From assembly GCA_029555925.1 (NCBI GenBank), contig JAKPQU010000609.1, positions 1 to 12,003 on the forward strand: a DNA stretch of 12,003 nucleotides, written 5' to 3'. Position 1 is the first letter of the stretch, and every line of letters begins with the position of its first letter. The position numbers were made by a program, and so were the translations under genes. The stretch is from Bacillota bacterium (GTDB lineage: Bacteria > Eremiobacterota > SpSt-956 > JAKJGF01). The notes under the pieces are model-generated. The model ran no database searches, was not told where the DNA came from, and saw only the letters and a program-made list of their open reading frames with translations. Shown here piece by piece: positions 1 through 8,025 of the stretch.

Positions 1-1
1 A

Positions 2-202
2 AAAGATGCAATCAAGGATAAAGAAGGCAAACAGTATGTCTATACAATAAAGGAACTTTATGCTGTGGAGACGGAGGTCACTACAGGCCCGGCTATGGAC
101 GGGTCAGTTGAAATAGTAAAGGGACTTTCTGACGGAGAAAAAGTCGTATATTCAGGTTTTGTCAAAAACGGTGACCTGGTAAAAATTATACGTGAGGAGT
201 AA
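2..202 (+). CDS. RND efflux periplasmic adaptor (HlyD/MFP family), 3' end only
   Basis: The reading frame is open from base 2 to the TAA at 200-202 and gives the last 66 residues of a protein that begins outside the window. The tail contains VTTGPAMDGSVEIVKGLSDG followed by EKVVYSGFVKNGDLVKI. This is the usual C-terminal beta-barrel/membrane-proximal end of RND membrane fusion proteins (V..G...G..VEI..GL..GD.VV..G). The adaptor would bridge the inner-membrane pump to an outer-membrane channel in the periplasm. The pump gene starts 6 bases after the stop, and its Shine-Dalgarno sequence lies in the last two adaptor codons, so the two are almost certainly co-transcribed and translationally coupled. 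The family call rests on this short tail and on the neighbour. Confidence 0.85.
   Translation, partial: KDAIKDKEGKQYVYTIKELYAVETEVTTGPAMDGSVEIVKGLSDGEKVVYSGFVKNGDLVKIIREE
194..199 (+). promoter_or_regulatory. Shine-Dalgarno (GAGGAG) that decides the RND start
   Basis: GAGGAG lies 9 bases before the ATG at 209 but only 3 bases before the in-frame TTG at 203. The spacing favours ATG 209, giving a protein that begins MWLTDVAIKRPV, a normal RND N-terminus. The site overlaps the last two Glu codons of the adaptor gene. Confidence 0.75.
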
Positions 203-208
203 TTGTAT

Positions 209-3200
209 ATGTGGTTAACAGATGTAGCTATCAAGCGTCCTGTATTTACAACAATGTTTTTTCTGGCTCTTATAGTCCTTGGGTATCGTTCCCTGACTCT
301 TATGCCTGTAGACCTTTACCCGAAGGTAGATATACCTATAATCACAGTAACAACTACCTATCCGGGAGCAGGGCCTGAAGAAATAGAAACACTTATAACA
401 AAGCCTATTGAAGATCAGGTAGGCACTATAAATAAAATCGATGAAGTCACATCTGTATCGCGTGACAGTGTGTCTGCTGTTGTTATAAAATTCCTTCTCG
501 AAGCAGATTTAGATGTTGCGGCAGCAGACGTGAGAGATAAAATAGACCTTGCCAGGCCAAATTTGCCGGATGATGCGGAAGATCCTATCATATCCAAACT
601 TGATTTTGGTGCCATGCCTGTTATTACTATGGGTATTACAAGTGACACAATGGATATAAGAAGTGTTAAAACCATTGTAAAACAGAATATTGCCGATAGG
701 TTTTCCAAATTGAGCGGTGTGGGCAGCGTGGAAGTAACAGGTGGTGATACAAGAGAAATTCAGATCTATGCAGATCAGGACAGATTGAAAGCATATGGTA
801 TGACAATAGAAGAACTGCGTCAGATTATAAATATGGCAAATCTGAATATTCCTGCAGGTGACTTAAAACATGGAAATAAAGAAAATTCCATAAAAGTCCT
901 CGGAGAGTTTGACTCTGTTGATGAAATAAAAAATCTGAGAATAACCAAGAAAAAGAACGGTATAAATTACAGTATAAAATTAAGTGATATTGCAGATGTC
1001 AGAGATGCTTCTGCAGAAAGAGATGCCATTACAAGACTCGATCTCGTTGACAGTGTCGGAGTAACAGTAAGAAAACAGGCAGATGCCAATACCCTGAAGG
1101 CAGTAGCACTTATAAAGGAAGAGCTTAAAGCCATACAGAAAGATTATCCCCAGTTAAAAATAAAAATCAGTGATGATCAGTCGAAATTTATAAAACAATC
1201 CCTGGAATCTCTGAGAGAAGAATTGATTGTAGGAGGACTTCTTGCAATATTAATTGTATATCTCTTCCTTCATGATTTAAGAAGCACTGTTATAATAGCA
1301 TGTGCACTTCCTACTTCAATGATGTCTATCTTTATTATATTGAATGCAGCAGGGCAGACTCTTAATATGATGAGTCTTATGGGGCTTGCTCTCAGCACGG
1401 GAATATTAATAGATGACTCAATAGTAGTGCTTGAAAATATTCACAGACATCTTAAAATGGGAAAAGCACCGGCCCGGGCAGCCCTTGACGGACGTTCTGA
1501 AATAGGACTTGCTGCTATAGCCATAACGCTTGTTGATGTAGTTGTATATCTGCCTATAGCCTTTATGAGAGGTATTGTGGGAAGGTTTTTCTTCTCTTTC
1601 GGTCTTACAGTAGCTTCTGCGACCATGTTTTCTCTTCTCGTGTCATTTACCCTTACTCCTATGCTTGCTTCTTTATGGTTTAAACAGGAGAGGAAAAAGA
1701 AGTTACAGGAATTATGGTTTGAAGTTAAAGAAGAAATTTTAGAAAAATTAAAAGATATATTATCTCCGGATAAATTAAATGTCATTTCTTCACTTGTAGA
1801 TGTAAAATTCCTTGATGAAACTACTCTGCAGGCCAGGCTGAAAGAATTGGATTTTAATGACAAGGAAATTTTAATGCTCACTGACTATCTGAAACAGGTT
1901 AAGGAAGTTGAAATTGAAGAAGAAGAGCAAAAAAATTATTTTTCTTCTATATTTACTAAATTCATTGCTTCCTTTGATACTTTTTATGACGGACTCGATA
2001 ATTTATACAGAGGTATTCTTTCCAGGGTATTAAAGATCAGGTGGCTTGTAGTACTTATAGGTATGGGTTCTCTTGTTGTGGCTGTAAAATTTATAGCTCC
2101 TGTACTGGGGTTTGAATTTATGTCCTCTACAGACAAGGGGTTAATCGTAGTTAAAATGGAACTTCCATCAGATTCAAATGTAGATGAAACCGATAGATTT
2201 ATAAAAGAGGTAGAAAACAGGATAAATAATAAAAAGGATTTCCCTGAAGTGATTTCTATCTTTACCACAGTCGGCGCAGAAACAGGAAGTTTTATAGGAG
2301 GAGAACAGGGGCCTCAGTATGCTACTATTACACTGGATTGCGGTGAAAAAGATACAAGAACAAGGGACACAAAAGAGATAGGAACAATTCTGGCAAATAA
2401 ACTCCTGGATATACCCTATAGAATTACCATAAGTTTCCCGAGTTCCGTAGGTGGTGCAGGAACTGAAGCACCAGTTCAGGTGGAAATTGTAGGAAGTAAA
2501 TTCCAGATGGATAAAATTATTGAACTGTCGGAAAATGTAAAAAAGATTGTAGAAACTACAGAAGGAACTGTTTCTGTTGATTCCAGTTGGAAACAGGGTA
2601 AACCTGAGACAAGGGTTGTCATGGACAGAATGAAAATGTCTTCCCATGGAATCTCTGTGGGAACTATCGGTAGTATATTGAGAACAAGTATCGAAGGAAA
2701 TACCGATATTAAATACAGGGAATTCGGAGAAGAATATGATATAAGAGTGAGGCTTAAAGAAAAAGACAGAAAAGAGCCCTATCAGGTTGAAGATATTTAT
2801 CTCGGTCAGGTAGATGATAAACCTGTATGTATAAAAGACATAGGTACAATTAAAACCCTCCCTGCACCGAATAAGATTGAACATTCAAACAAACAGAGAA
2901 AGATTGTTATAAGTGCAGAACTTGTAAAAGGCTATCCTCTCGGAAATGTAAAGAAATCTATCGAAACAAGACTTGCAAAAGAACTTACTATTCCTTCCGG
3001 TATAACAGTTCAATTTGGCGGTGAAGGAAAACGTATGGTAGAGTCCTTTCAGTATATGGTGGAAGCACTTCTGCTTGCTATAATACTTGTTTATATGGTT
3101 ATGGCAGCACTTTTTGAGAGTTATTTAAATCCATTTATCATCATGTTTGCTCTTCCTCAGGCCATGGTAGGAGGTTTACTGGCACTTTATATTACAGGAA

Positions 3201-3577
3201 AAACGCTTAATATTATGTCTATGATTGGTATTATTATGCTTGTAGGACTTGTAGGCAAAAATGCCATACTTCTTATTGATTACACCAATACCCTGAGAGG
3301 AAGAGGCATGGAAAGGGATGAAGCTATAAAGGAAGCCGGGCCTACACGATTAAGACCTATTCTTATGACTACTATAGCCATGATCTTCGGTATGCTTCCA
3401 ATAGCTCTGGGGCTTGGTTCCGGTTCCGAGATGCGCGGCCCCATGTCCATTGCAGTAATAGGCGGACTTCTTCTGTCCACTATGCTTACATTACTCGTCA
3501 TACCTGTTCTTTACGCCCAGTTTGATGATCTTATGAATTTCCTGGGGAGAGTAAAGAAAAGTATTTTAAGATCCTGA
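209..3577 (+). CDS. HAE1-type RND multidrug/hydrophobe efflux pump (AcrB-like), 1122 aa
   Basis: Inner-membrane proton-driven exporter that works as a trimer with the adaptor encoded just upstream. TM1 is at about residues 12-30 (after the KRPVF motif). The first periplasmic loop contains YPGAGPEEIE. The TM2-TM6 bundle starts near EELIVGGLLAILIVYLFL. TM4 carries the paired proton-relay aspartates (ILIDDSIVV, D402/D403). The second half ends with the TM8-TM12 bundle, including GLVGKNAILLIDY with the conserved lysine K1017. The duplicated RND architecture is complete. One oddity is the cytoplasmic linker between TM6 and TM7 (about residues 492-611). It is about 120 residues, highly charged and helix-prone, whereas AcrB has roughly 50, which makes the protein longer than the usual 1020-1060 aa. 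The substrate cannot be read from sequence. No outer-membrane channel gene follows within the window. Confidence 0.95.
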   Translation: MWLTDVAIKRPVFTTMFFLALIVLGYRSLTLMPVDLYPKVDIPIITVTTTYPGAGPEEIETLITKPIEDQVGTINKIDEVTSVSRDSVSAVVIKFLLEADLDVAAADVRDKIDLARPNLPDDAEDPIISKLDFGAMPVITMGITSDTMDIRSVKTIVKQNIADRFSKLSGVGSVEVTGGDTREIQIYADQDRLKAYGMTIEELRQIINMANLNIPAGDLKHGNKENSIKVLGEFDSVDEIKNLRITKKKNGINYSIKLSDIADVRDASAERDAITRLDLVDSVGVTVRKQADANTLKAVALIKEELKAIQKDYPQLKIKISDDQSKFIKQSLESLREELIVGGLLAILIVYLFLHDLRSTVIIACALPTSMMSIFIILNAAGQTLNMMSLMGLALSTGILIDDSIVVLENIHRHLKMGKAPARAALDGRSEIGLAAIAITLVDVVVYLPIAFMRGIVGRFFFSFGLTVASATMFSLLVSFTLTPMLASLWFKQERKKKLQELWFEVKEEILEKLKDILSPDKLNVISSLVDVKFLDETTLQARLKELDFNDKEILMLTDYLKQVKEVEIEEEEQKNYFSSIFTKFIASFDTFYDGLDNLYRGILSRVLKIRWLVVLIGMGSLVVAVKFIAPVLGFEFMSSTDKGLIVVKMELPSDSNVDETDRFIKEVENRINNKKDFPEVISIFTTVGAETGSFIGGEQGPQYATITLDCGEKDTRTRDTKEIGTILANKLLDIPYRITISFPSSVGGAGTEAPVQVEIVGSKFQMDKIIELSENVKKIVETTEGTVSVDSSWKQGKPETRVVMDRMKMSSHGISVGTIGSILRTSIEGNTDIKYREFGEEYDIRVRLKEKDRKEPYQVEDIYLGQVDDKPVCIKDIGTIKTLPAPNKIEHSNKQRKIVISAELVKGYPLGNVKKSIETRLAKELTIPSGITVQFGGEGKRMVESFQYMVEALLLAIILVYMVMAALFESYLNPFIIMFALPQAMVGGLLALYITGKTLNIMSMIGIIMLVGLVGKNAILLIDYTNTLRGRGMERDEAIKEAGPTRLRPILMTTIAMIFGMLPIALGLGSGSEMRGPMSIAVIGGLLLSTMLTLLVIPVLYAQFDDLMNFLGRVKKSILRS

Positions 3578-3608
3578 TATAAATTTCTCTGAGAATAGAA
3601 TAAAAATA

Positions 3609-3656
3609 ACACAGCCGAAGGTTGTGTAATTACAGGGCAGGAAGATTTCCTGTCCT
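3609..3656 (+). terminator. Two tandem hairpins after the RND gene, probable terminator
   Basis: Hairpin 1 has arms 3609-3616 (ACACAGCC) and 3620-3627 (GGTTGTGT) with a GAA loop and one G-U pair. Hairpin 2 has arms 3634-3643 and 3647-3656 (AGGGCAGGAA / TTCCTGTCCT), a 3-base loop and one G-U pair, and is followed by CTATCTTTTC. The pair lies 32 bases after the stop of the efflux operon. The T-tract is short, so termination is inferred from position and stem strength. Confidence 0.6.
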
Positions 3657-3712
3657 CTATCTTTTCGTAAGGCCCGTTACGTCAGCGATTAAAATGTGTG
3701 TCATTATAACCC

Positions 3713-4060
3713 GGTCAGATTTAGCTTCTATTACATGTATAAAATCATCGTGGTTAATTAACCGGTGTATGAGTATTTTTTATACTCCTTTGCATAGATA
3801 AACACATATGGAATTTCAGTGGCCAGCCCCTTCCGAAAACCAATAATCCTCTTTCTCCTGACTTTGTTCTTCCAGGCATGTCATGTTAACTCTTAATGAT
3901 ATTATATACAGGTACTACGACGAATTTCTTTTCTCCAGGAGCTGGCCACTGAAATTCTTCAGTATGATAATGTAATTTTCTATGCAAAAAAGTATAATCA
4001 TTTAAAACGTTCGGAAAGAAGGATTTACATCAATAAAAAGGAATATTCTAATTACTGACC
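3713..4060. repeat. Large imperfect inverted repeat (foldback element), left of radical SAM gene
   Basis: This fills most of the 674-base spacer 3578-4251, in which I see no gene. Nested inverted pairs share one centre near 3885. The core is a perfect 17-bp pair, 3811-3827 (GAATTTCAGTGGCCAGC) and 3941-3957. Outside it is a 15/17 pair, 3781-3797 and 3980-3996 (TATACTCCTTTGCATAG-type), and farther out GGTCAG 3713-3718 against CTGACC 4055-4060. Heptad-like tracts flank both ends (about 3666-3687 and 4093-4113). The left arm also has a perfect palindrome, GGTTAATTAACC (3752-3763), and a small hairpin GAGTAT-N5-ATACTC (3771-3787). No exact target-site duplication was seen next to the 17-bp arms. 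It could be a decayed MITE/foldback element or an inverted duplication. Confidence 0.6.
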
Positions 4061-4092
4061 TGAGCATAAGCATGCAATAAAAGTCTTCCTCC

Positions 4093-4113
4093 CGTCATGC
4101 GTTACGTGTCACG
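4093..4113. repeat. Degenerate heptad tract (3 units)
   Basis: CGTCATG, CGTTACG and TGTCACG follow one another with an exact 7-bp period. This is a divergent version of the ACGCGTN heptads seen elsewhere in the window. A possible partner tract (CGTAAGG..CGTTACGTCAGCG) lies at 3666-3687, at the other end of the foldback element. Confidence 0.5.
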
Positions 4114-4251
4114 AGAGCAGATATGTATTATTTATGCTCACCACAGTAGTAATTATACAGGATGCCGGTTAACAGGCATTTGCATCTGACGGCAGCGCGA
4201 CACCACTGTATTGCTATATCGGGCTATTCATAATGGAAAGGACTGTTCGAA

Positions 4252-5775
4252 ATGAACCGAAATATATTACTGATTTCACTGCAGGATGATCTGGATGTTA
4301 TAGGTCTTAGAAGCCTTCATTATCAACTTCTGCAACACGGCTTTGCTTCGAATATACTTTTCGTGCCAGCATCTTCAAGCACTGCAATGTATAAAGTTGT
4401 CTCCAGTCTTGTAGAGACGCTTTCACCTATGTTTATCGGCATAAGCCTTATGTCAACCGAGTATGATCGTGCCGTCCATATGACACGCATTTTGAAGGAC
4501 TCCCATCTCTCGATACCTGTTCTATGGGGAGGGATCCATCCGACCATTGCACCTGAGACATGTCTGGACTATGCCGATTTTGTCTGTATTGGCGAGGGGG
4601 AACGGTTTATTGTGGATTTTGCCGGTGCCCTGGCCGACGGAACCGGCGTGGAGGCAATCGGTAACCTGTGCTTTAAAAAAGACGGTCAGATCATTCGTAA
4701 TCCTCTCTATCCGCTCATAGAGGATCTTGGGGTTCTTCCATCAACAGAGCACTTACCGCGAAACAGTTATGTCCTTCACAGAGGAGCTATAATGCCGTTG
4801 AATATGCAAATGTTCAGGAAATACGCCAGATATTCCGGCACAACATATTCAATTATGACCTCCAGAGGCTGTCCCTTTTCCTGTACTTACTGTTGCAATA
4901 ATGCACTGGCGACGATATACGGGGCAAAAAAACTAAGATTCAGGGATATTCATAATGTTATTGACGAGTTGAAGAAGGCGATCGCCGAATATCCGTTCAT
5001 TGAATACATAAACTTTCACGACGATTGCTTTCTCTCAAGAAAAGATGAAGATATGGAACGGTTCTGTCATTTATATGAGGCCGAAATCAAAAGACCTTTT
5101 ATTGCCAGGTGCATCCCGACGTTCATTACAGAACGAAAGATAGCATTGCTGCAATCAGCGGGCCTTGCCTGGATCAGCCTTGGCCTTGAGAGCGGAAGCG
5201 ATTATGTATGTCGTGATATCTATAAACGGCGGTCAGGAAAGCAGGACTTTCTGAATGCTGCGAGGGTCGTCAGAAAACATGACCTGGCTGCCTTCTATGA
5301 CGTCATTCTTGATAACCCCTTCGAGACAGATGAAGACCGAATAGAGACCCTTTTAACACTCATGGAAACGCCAAAACCATTCTATCCTCAGTTTTATTCC
5401 CTGAGTCTCTATCCCGGCACAGAACTGCGAAGAAGAGCACTGGAGCAGGGCTTTATACAGGGAGAAGAGTATCAGAGTAAGAACTACCTCCAGTATAGCA
5501 AGACGACCATAAACAATATGATCTGGCTCGCAGGCTTTATCCCGTCAGAATGGATGAATTTTCTCCTGAAGCTCTACCGCAGCAATCCGGCTTCTCTCTG
5601 GTTCAAGGTGAACTTAATCATGGTAAGATTGTTCGCCATGATTTTTGCTGAACCTTTAACCTATCTCAATATTATAAAACTCTCTCAGGGGAAAAACCTG
5701 GGCAAAACAATTCAAGTGCTCCCTTACTATCTGAAGCTCGGGATTTCTAGATTGTTGTTTTACCATAAAAATTGA
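4252..5775 (+). CDS. B12-binding-domain radical SAM protein (class B / BchE-like), 507 aa
   Basis: Radical SAM enzyme with an N-terminal cobalamin-binding-type Rossmann domain (about residues 4-135, with GGIHPT at 93-98 and CIGEGE a little later). The catalytic radical SAM barrel starts at the CxxxCxxC motif in RGCPFSCTYC (C207, C211, C214), which should hold the [4Fe-4S] cluster. Later motifs are ISLGLESGS (308-316, SAM ribose-contact region) and SLYPGTEL (385-392). The C-terminal ~100 residues are hydrophobic and suggest membrane association. The family includes methyltransferases and ring- or lipid-modifying enzymes; the substrate cannot be told. The start is supported by AAGGA at 4238-4242, 9 bases before ATG. 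The gene is monocistronic and GC-richer than its neighbours: a hand count of 4561-4680 gives 63/120 GC, against 21/60 for 901-960 in the RND gene. It lies between two foldback elements, consistent with transfer. Confidence 0.9.
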   Translation: MNRNILLISLQDDLDVIGLRSLHYQLLQHGFASNILFVPASSSTAMYKVVSSLVETLSPMFIGISLMSTEYDRAVHMTRILKDSHLSIPVLWGGIHPTIAPETCLDYADFVCIGEGERFIVDFAGALADGTGVEAIGNLCFKKDGQIIRNPLYPLIEDLGVLPSTEHLPRNSYVLHRGAIMPLNMQMFRKYARYSGTTYSIMTSRGCPFSCTYCCNNALATIYGAKKLRFRDIHNVIDELKKAIAEYPFIEYINFHDDCFLSRKDEDMERFCHLYEAEIKRPFIARCIPTFITERKIALLQSAGLAWISLGLESGSDYVCRDIYKRRSGKQDFLNAARVVRKHDLAAFYDVILDNPFETDEDRIETLLTLMETPKPFYPQFYSLSLYPGTELRRRALEQGFIQGEEYQSKNYLQYSKTTINNMIWLAGFIPSEWMNFLLKLYRSNPASLWFKVNLIMVRLFAMIFAEPLTYLNIIKLSQGKNLGKTIQVLPYYLKLGISRLLFYHKN

Positions 5776-5853
5776 CCCCTTTGTAGAATATTACCTTTAT
5801 TACATATCTTTTTATTAACCTTTTTGCGGATATTATTTTTTTACTCTAACCAG

Positions 5854-6099
5854 GAGTTATACCAATTCCCTATCAATTTTAGTATTATAAATCTCCTGGT
5901 TTTGCCTGCCTGGCGCTCCTCCGAAAAAAATCTAAACTGGAACAGGCATATTTGTTAGAACTTACATCATGCCACTTTGCATTATATTCTATTCAAATAG
6001 ACCTGTGCTGCCGTGATATTTTTTGCCCTTCTGGGACTTCGTTGCTCCGGAGCACCAGGCAGGCAAAGCGCTATAGTTGATAGCTAAATGGTATTACTC
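5854..6099. repeat. Large imperfect inverted repeat (foldback element), right of radical SAM gene
   Basis: This lies in the 590-base spacer 5776-6365, where I see no gene. The inner arms 5901-5919 and 6049-6067 (TTTGCCTGCCTGGCGCTCC against its complement) match at 18 of 19 bases. The outer arms 5854-5881 and 6072-6099 match at 22 of 28. A perfect 12-bp palindrome TGCTCCGGAGCA (6043-6054) overlaps the inner right arm. The layout resembles the left element (3713-4060): in both, the first inner arm runs into TCCGAAAA, a loop of about 110-130 bases follows, and the second arm is preceded by a CTCC(A)GGAGC block. Probably two diverged members of one element family. Confidence 0.55.
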
Positions 6100-6109
6100 A
6101 TTATTTGTC

Positions 6110-6185
6110 TGTCACCCCCGTGAAAGCGTGAGTTCATAAGCTTTTTATGAATTCCCGGTGGATTCCCGCATACGCGGGAATGACA
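6110..6185. repeat. REP/MITE-like element with TGTCA...TGACA ends
   Basis: The segment begins TGTCACCCCCGTG and ends GCGGGAATGACA. Inside are a hairpin TTCATAA-N5-TTATGAA (6133-6151) and a strong hairpin ATTCCCGC-ATAC-GCGGGAAT (6162-6181). The ATTCCCGCNNNNGCGGGAATGAC core is of a type found as dispersed short repeats in many bacterial genomes (for example the dRS3-like repeats of Neisseria). The assignment is by resemblance; copy number in this genome is unknown. Confidence 0.6.
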
Positions 6186-6252
6186 AAGGTTTATTGATAT
6201 TTTTATAAAAAAATGCGTAACTCCTATCTAAATTTTATCAAAGCAGGATTGT

Positions 6253-6284
6253 TTGACCCTTTCATCGTATATATCGTATATAAT
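6253..6284 (+). promoter_or_regulatory. Candidate promoter for the kinase gene
   Basis: TTGACC (6253-6258) and a consensus TATAAT (6279-6284) are separated by 20 bases, longer than the ideal 17. The spacer and -10 region contain an exact tandem 9-mer, ATCGTATAT (6264-6272 and 6273-6281). Transcription from here would give a leader of about 75 bases containing the heptad palindrome at 6329-6340. The long spacing keeps confidence low. Confidence 0.35.
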
Positions 6285-6320
6285 AAGAGTATAGAAAATT
6301 ATACTGACGTCATAAACAAT

Positions 6321-6341
6321 CCTCGCGTGTGACGCGTCACG
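6321..6341. repeat. Heptad repeat/palindrome in the kinase leader
   Basis: CCTCGCGT is followed by the perfect 12-bp palindrome GTGACGCGTCAC (6329-6340). The preceding bases AATCCTCGCG recur exactly at the two repeat units near 11921 and 11969. The tract sits 24 bases before the kinase start codon. Confidence 0.6.
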
Positions 6342-6365
6342 AACTCAGAAAGGCAGGTTATTATC

Positions 6366-7853
6366 ATGGAACCTCTCTCGACAGGAACATTATTACAGAA
6401 CAGATATACCATAAAACGTTATATAGGAAAAGGTGCTATGGGTACTGTTTATCTTGTATCAGATGCCCGTCTTCCCGACGACAGAGTCATTAAAGAAATG
6501 AATCCTACCTTTCTTGAAGCTACCGAAAGAGAGCAATTTATGGAGCTCTTCAAACAGGAAGCCCATATGTTGAGCCGTCTTCACCATGACAATCTGCCCA
6601 AGGTAATAGATTACTTCTGTGAAGGGGAAAGATATTATCTTGTTATGGATTATGTAAAAGGAAGAAACCTGAAGGAATACAGAGAGAGCAACCCTGTCAT
6701 TGATAAAGATCAAATAACAAAGATAATTTCTCAGCTCTGTAATGTTCTTGAGTATTTACACAGTCAGAAACCTCCCATCATATTTCGTGATTTAAAGCCG
6801 TCGAACATAATGATAACAGACGATTCTACTATAAAACTGATAGATTTCGGCATAGCCCGTATATTTAAAGAAAGTCAGAAGAGTGATACCGTAATAGTAG
6901 GCACACCTGGTTTCGCTCCTCCCGAACAATACGGTAAAAGGCAGACAGATGAAAGATCCGATATATACAGTCTTGGCGCAACCATATATTATCTATTTAC
7001 GGGAGAAGTTCCTGATCTTCCGGATCAAAAGGGGAGAAAAGAAGTAGAAAATCATGTAAATATACCAACCCATTTAAAGCCTGTTATTTTAAAATGCCTG
7101 AGCGCCGAACCTTCTGAAAGGTATGGAAATATTTCGGAGTTTAAAGAAGCTTTTTCCAGTAACCAGGAAACTCCACTTCAGTTGCCCGAGAAAGAGAAAG
7201 AAACACAGCACGAAATAGTAATTAAAGATGACCAGGTAAATACATTTCTGGCAAGTACTCTTACCTGTGGTTTTATGTTAATACCTTCAGGTATAATTGC
7301 TGCTCTGGGTTATTTCTGCAGATTACTGCTCATACCCCATCTTCGCGCAGAGGTAACCCTGATTTTACTTTCTTTAGCCGGTGCAGGAGCCCTCACAGGT
7401 CTGTGGGCAGTATTTATAAATAAACTTCGTAAGATTCCCGGTTTTAACTGGGAAGCTCTTATATTTGTTTCTTTACCTTTTATACTCTTAAATGGCAGAA
7501 ACATATTTGTTCTGCTTATACCGGGATGGGCAAATACAGAAGCAGCAATTGCTCTTATGGCTGCCCTTCTTCCTCTTATGTATGTACTGTCTTTTATACT
7601 CATATCATTTTTCCGGCGTAAACCAAAAACAGGACAGGAAATCAAAGCTTTAAGCGTAAAAAGTAAAGAATCCTTTATAGGCAAATCTGCAACTGTAACG
7701 GTACCTCTGAAACCGATGGGAAAAATAGTCATAGACGGAGAGGAAGAAACTTATACAGCCTCATCTCAAAGCGGACAGTTTTTAACGGAAGGCACAAGGG
7801 TCAGATTACTGTCATTGAAGATGGGAGATTTTGTGGTGGAAGAGATTAAATAA
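6366..7853 (+). CDS. Ser/Thr protein kinase fused to 4 TM helices and an NfeD-like OB-fold, 495 aa
   Basis: Residues about 14-275 form a Hanks-type kinase: Gly loop GKGAMGTV (21-28), ATP lysine K43 (VIKEMNP), helix-C glutamate E65, catalytic loop FRDLKPSN (140-147, D142 and N147), metal-binding DFG (160-162), and PPE (185-187) in place of APE. His of HRD is Phe, but all residues needed for catalysis are present, so the kinase is probably active. A charged linker (about 275-291) leads to four predicted membrane helices (about 294-318, 330-351, 363-385, 393-416). After these, residues 437-495 read FIGKSATVTVPLKPMGK, then IDGE, FLTEGTRVRL and FVVEEI, which fits the C-terminal OB-fold of NfeD proteins. 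NfeD partners are flotillin/stomatin (SPFH) membrane proteins. The inferred role is a membrane-tethered signalling kinase with an NfeD-like scaffold. The SD is weak (AAAGG 6349-6353 or AGG 6355-6357). The gene stands alone. Confidence 0.9.
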   Translation: MEPLSTGTLLQNRYTIKRYIGKGAMGTVYLVSDARLPDDRVIKEMNPTFLEATEREQFMELFKQEAHMLSRLHHDNLPKVIDYFCEGERYYLVMDYVKGRNLKEYRESNPVIDKDQITKIISQLCNVLEYLHSQKPPIIFRDLKPSNIMITDDSTIKLIDFGIARIFKESQKSDTVIVGTPGFAPPEQYGKRQTDERSDIYSLGATIYYLFTGEVPDLPDQKGRKEVENHVNIPTHLKPVILKCLSAEPSERYGNISEFKEAFSSNQETPLQLPEKEKETQHEIVIKDDQVNTFLASTLTCGFMLIPSGIIAALGYFCRLLLIPHLRAEVTLILLSLAGAGALTGLWAVFINKLRKIPGFNWEALIFVSLPFILLNGRNIFVLLIPGWANTEAAIALMAALLPLMYVLSFILISFFRRKPKTGQEIKALSVKSKESFIGKSATVTVPLKPMGKIVIDGEEETYTASSQSGQFLTEGTRVRLLSLKMGDFVVEEIK

Positions 7854-7906
7854 GGGCAATACTCTCTCGTACGTTGTTTAACCTCTGTGTTTTTTTAGTT
7901 ATTAGA

Positions 7907-8025
7907 ATTTAAGTCGTTGTGACGCGTAACGCGTGACGCGTGACGGGTTTAATCCCTGCGCATCACGCATTACGCTTTACGCATTACGAGGTCATTATTT
8001 ATGGATAGTTATGAAACTAACTATA
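7907..8025. repeat. Dispersed repeat copy A (119 bp): heptads plus SD-ATG tail
   Basis: This near copy of 11703-11814 lies between the kinase gene and the gene at 8125. It starts ATTTAAGT, then carries ACGCGTN heptads (about 7921-7948), a TTTAAT turn, a second divergent heptad run (CACGCAT, TACGCTT, TACGCAT, TACGAGG; 7964-7991), and the tail GGTCATTATTTATG..ATAGTTATGAAA. The two heptad runs are imperfect inverted copies, so a hairpin can form. Copy A has exactly one heptad more than copy B. Apart from this the 271-base spacer 7854-8124 holds only the short ORF at 8001 and the SD of the next gene. Confidence 0.8.

Noticed and set aside
203..208. TTG 203 as start of the RND pump
   Set aside because: Only 3 bases separate it from GAGGAG; ATG 209 has a normal 9-base spacing and gives the usual N-terminus.
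2174..2884. 236-codon minus-strand ORF inside the RND gene
   Set aside because: It is antisense to a clearly conserved RND coding region, with no SD and no recognisable domain; a shadow of low-complexity codon use.
4150..4225. Possible cobalamin riboswitch before the B12-type radical SAM gene (CACCACTGT resembles part of the conserved core)
   Set aside because: Only a short core-like string and one small hairpin (4162-4179) are present. The full B12 box and the paired domains of the riboswitch are not recognisable.
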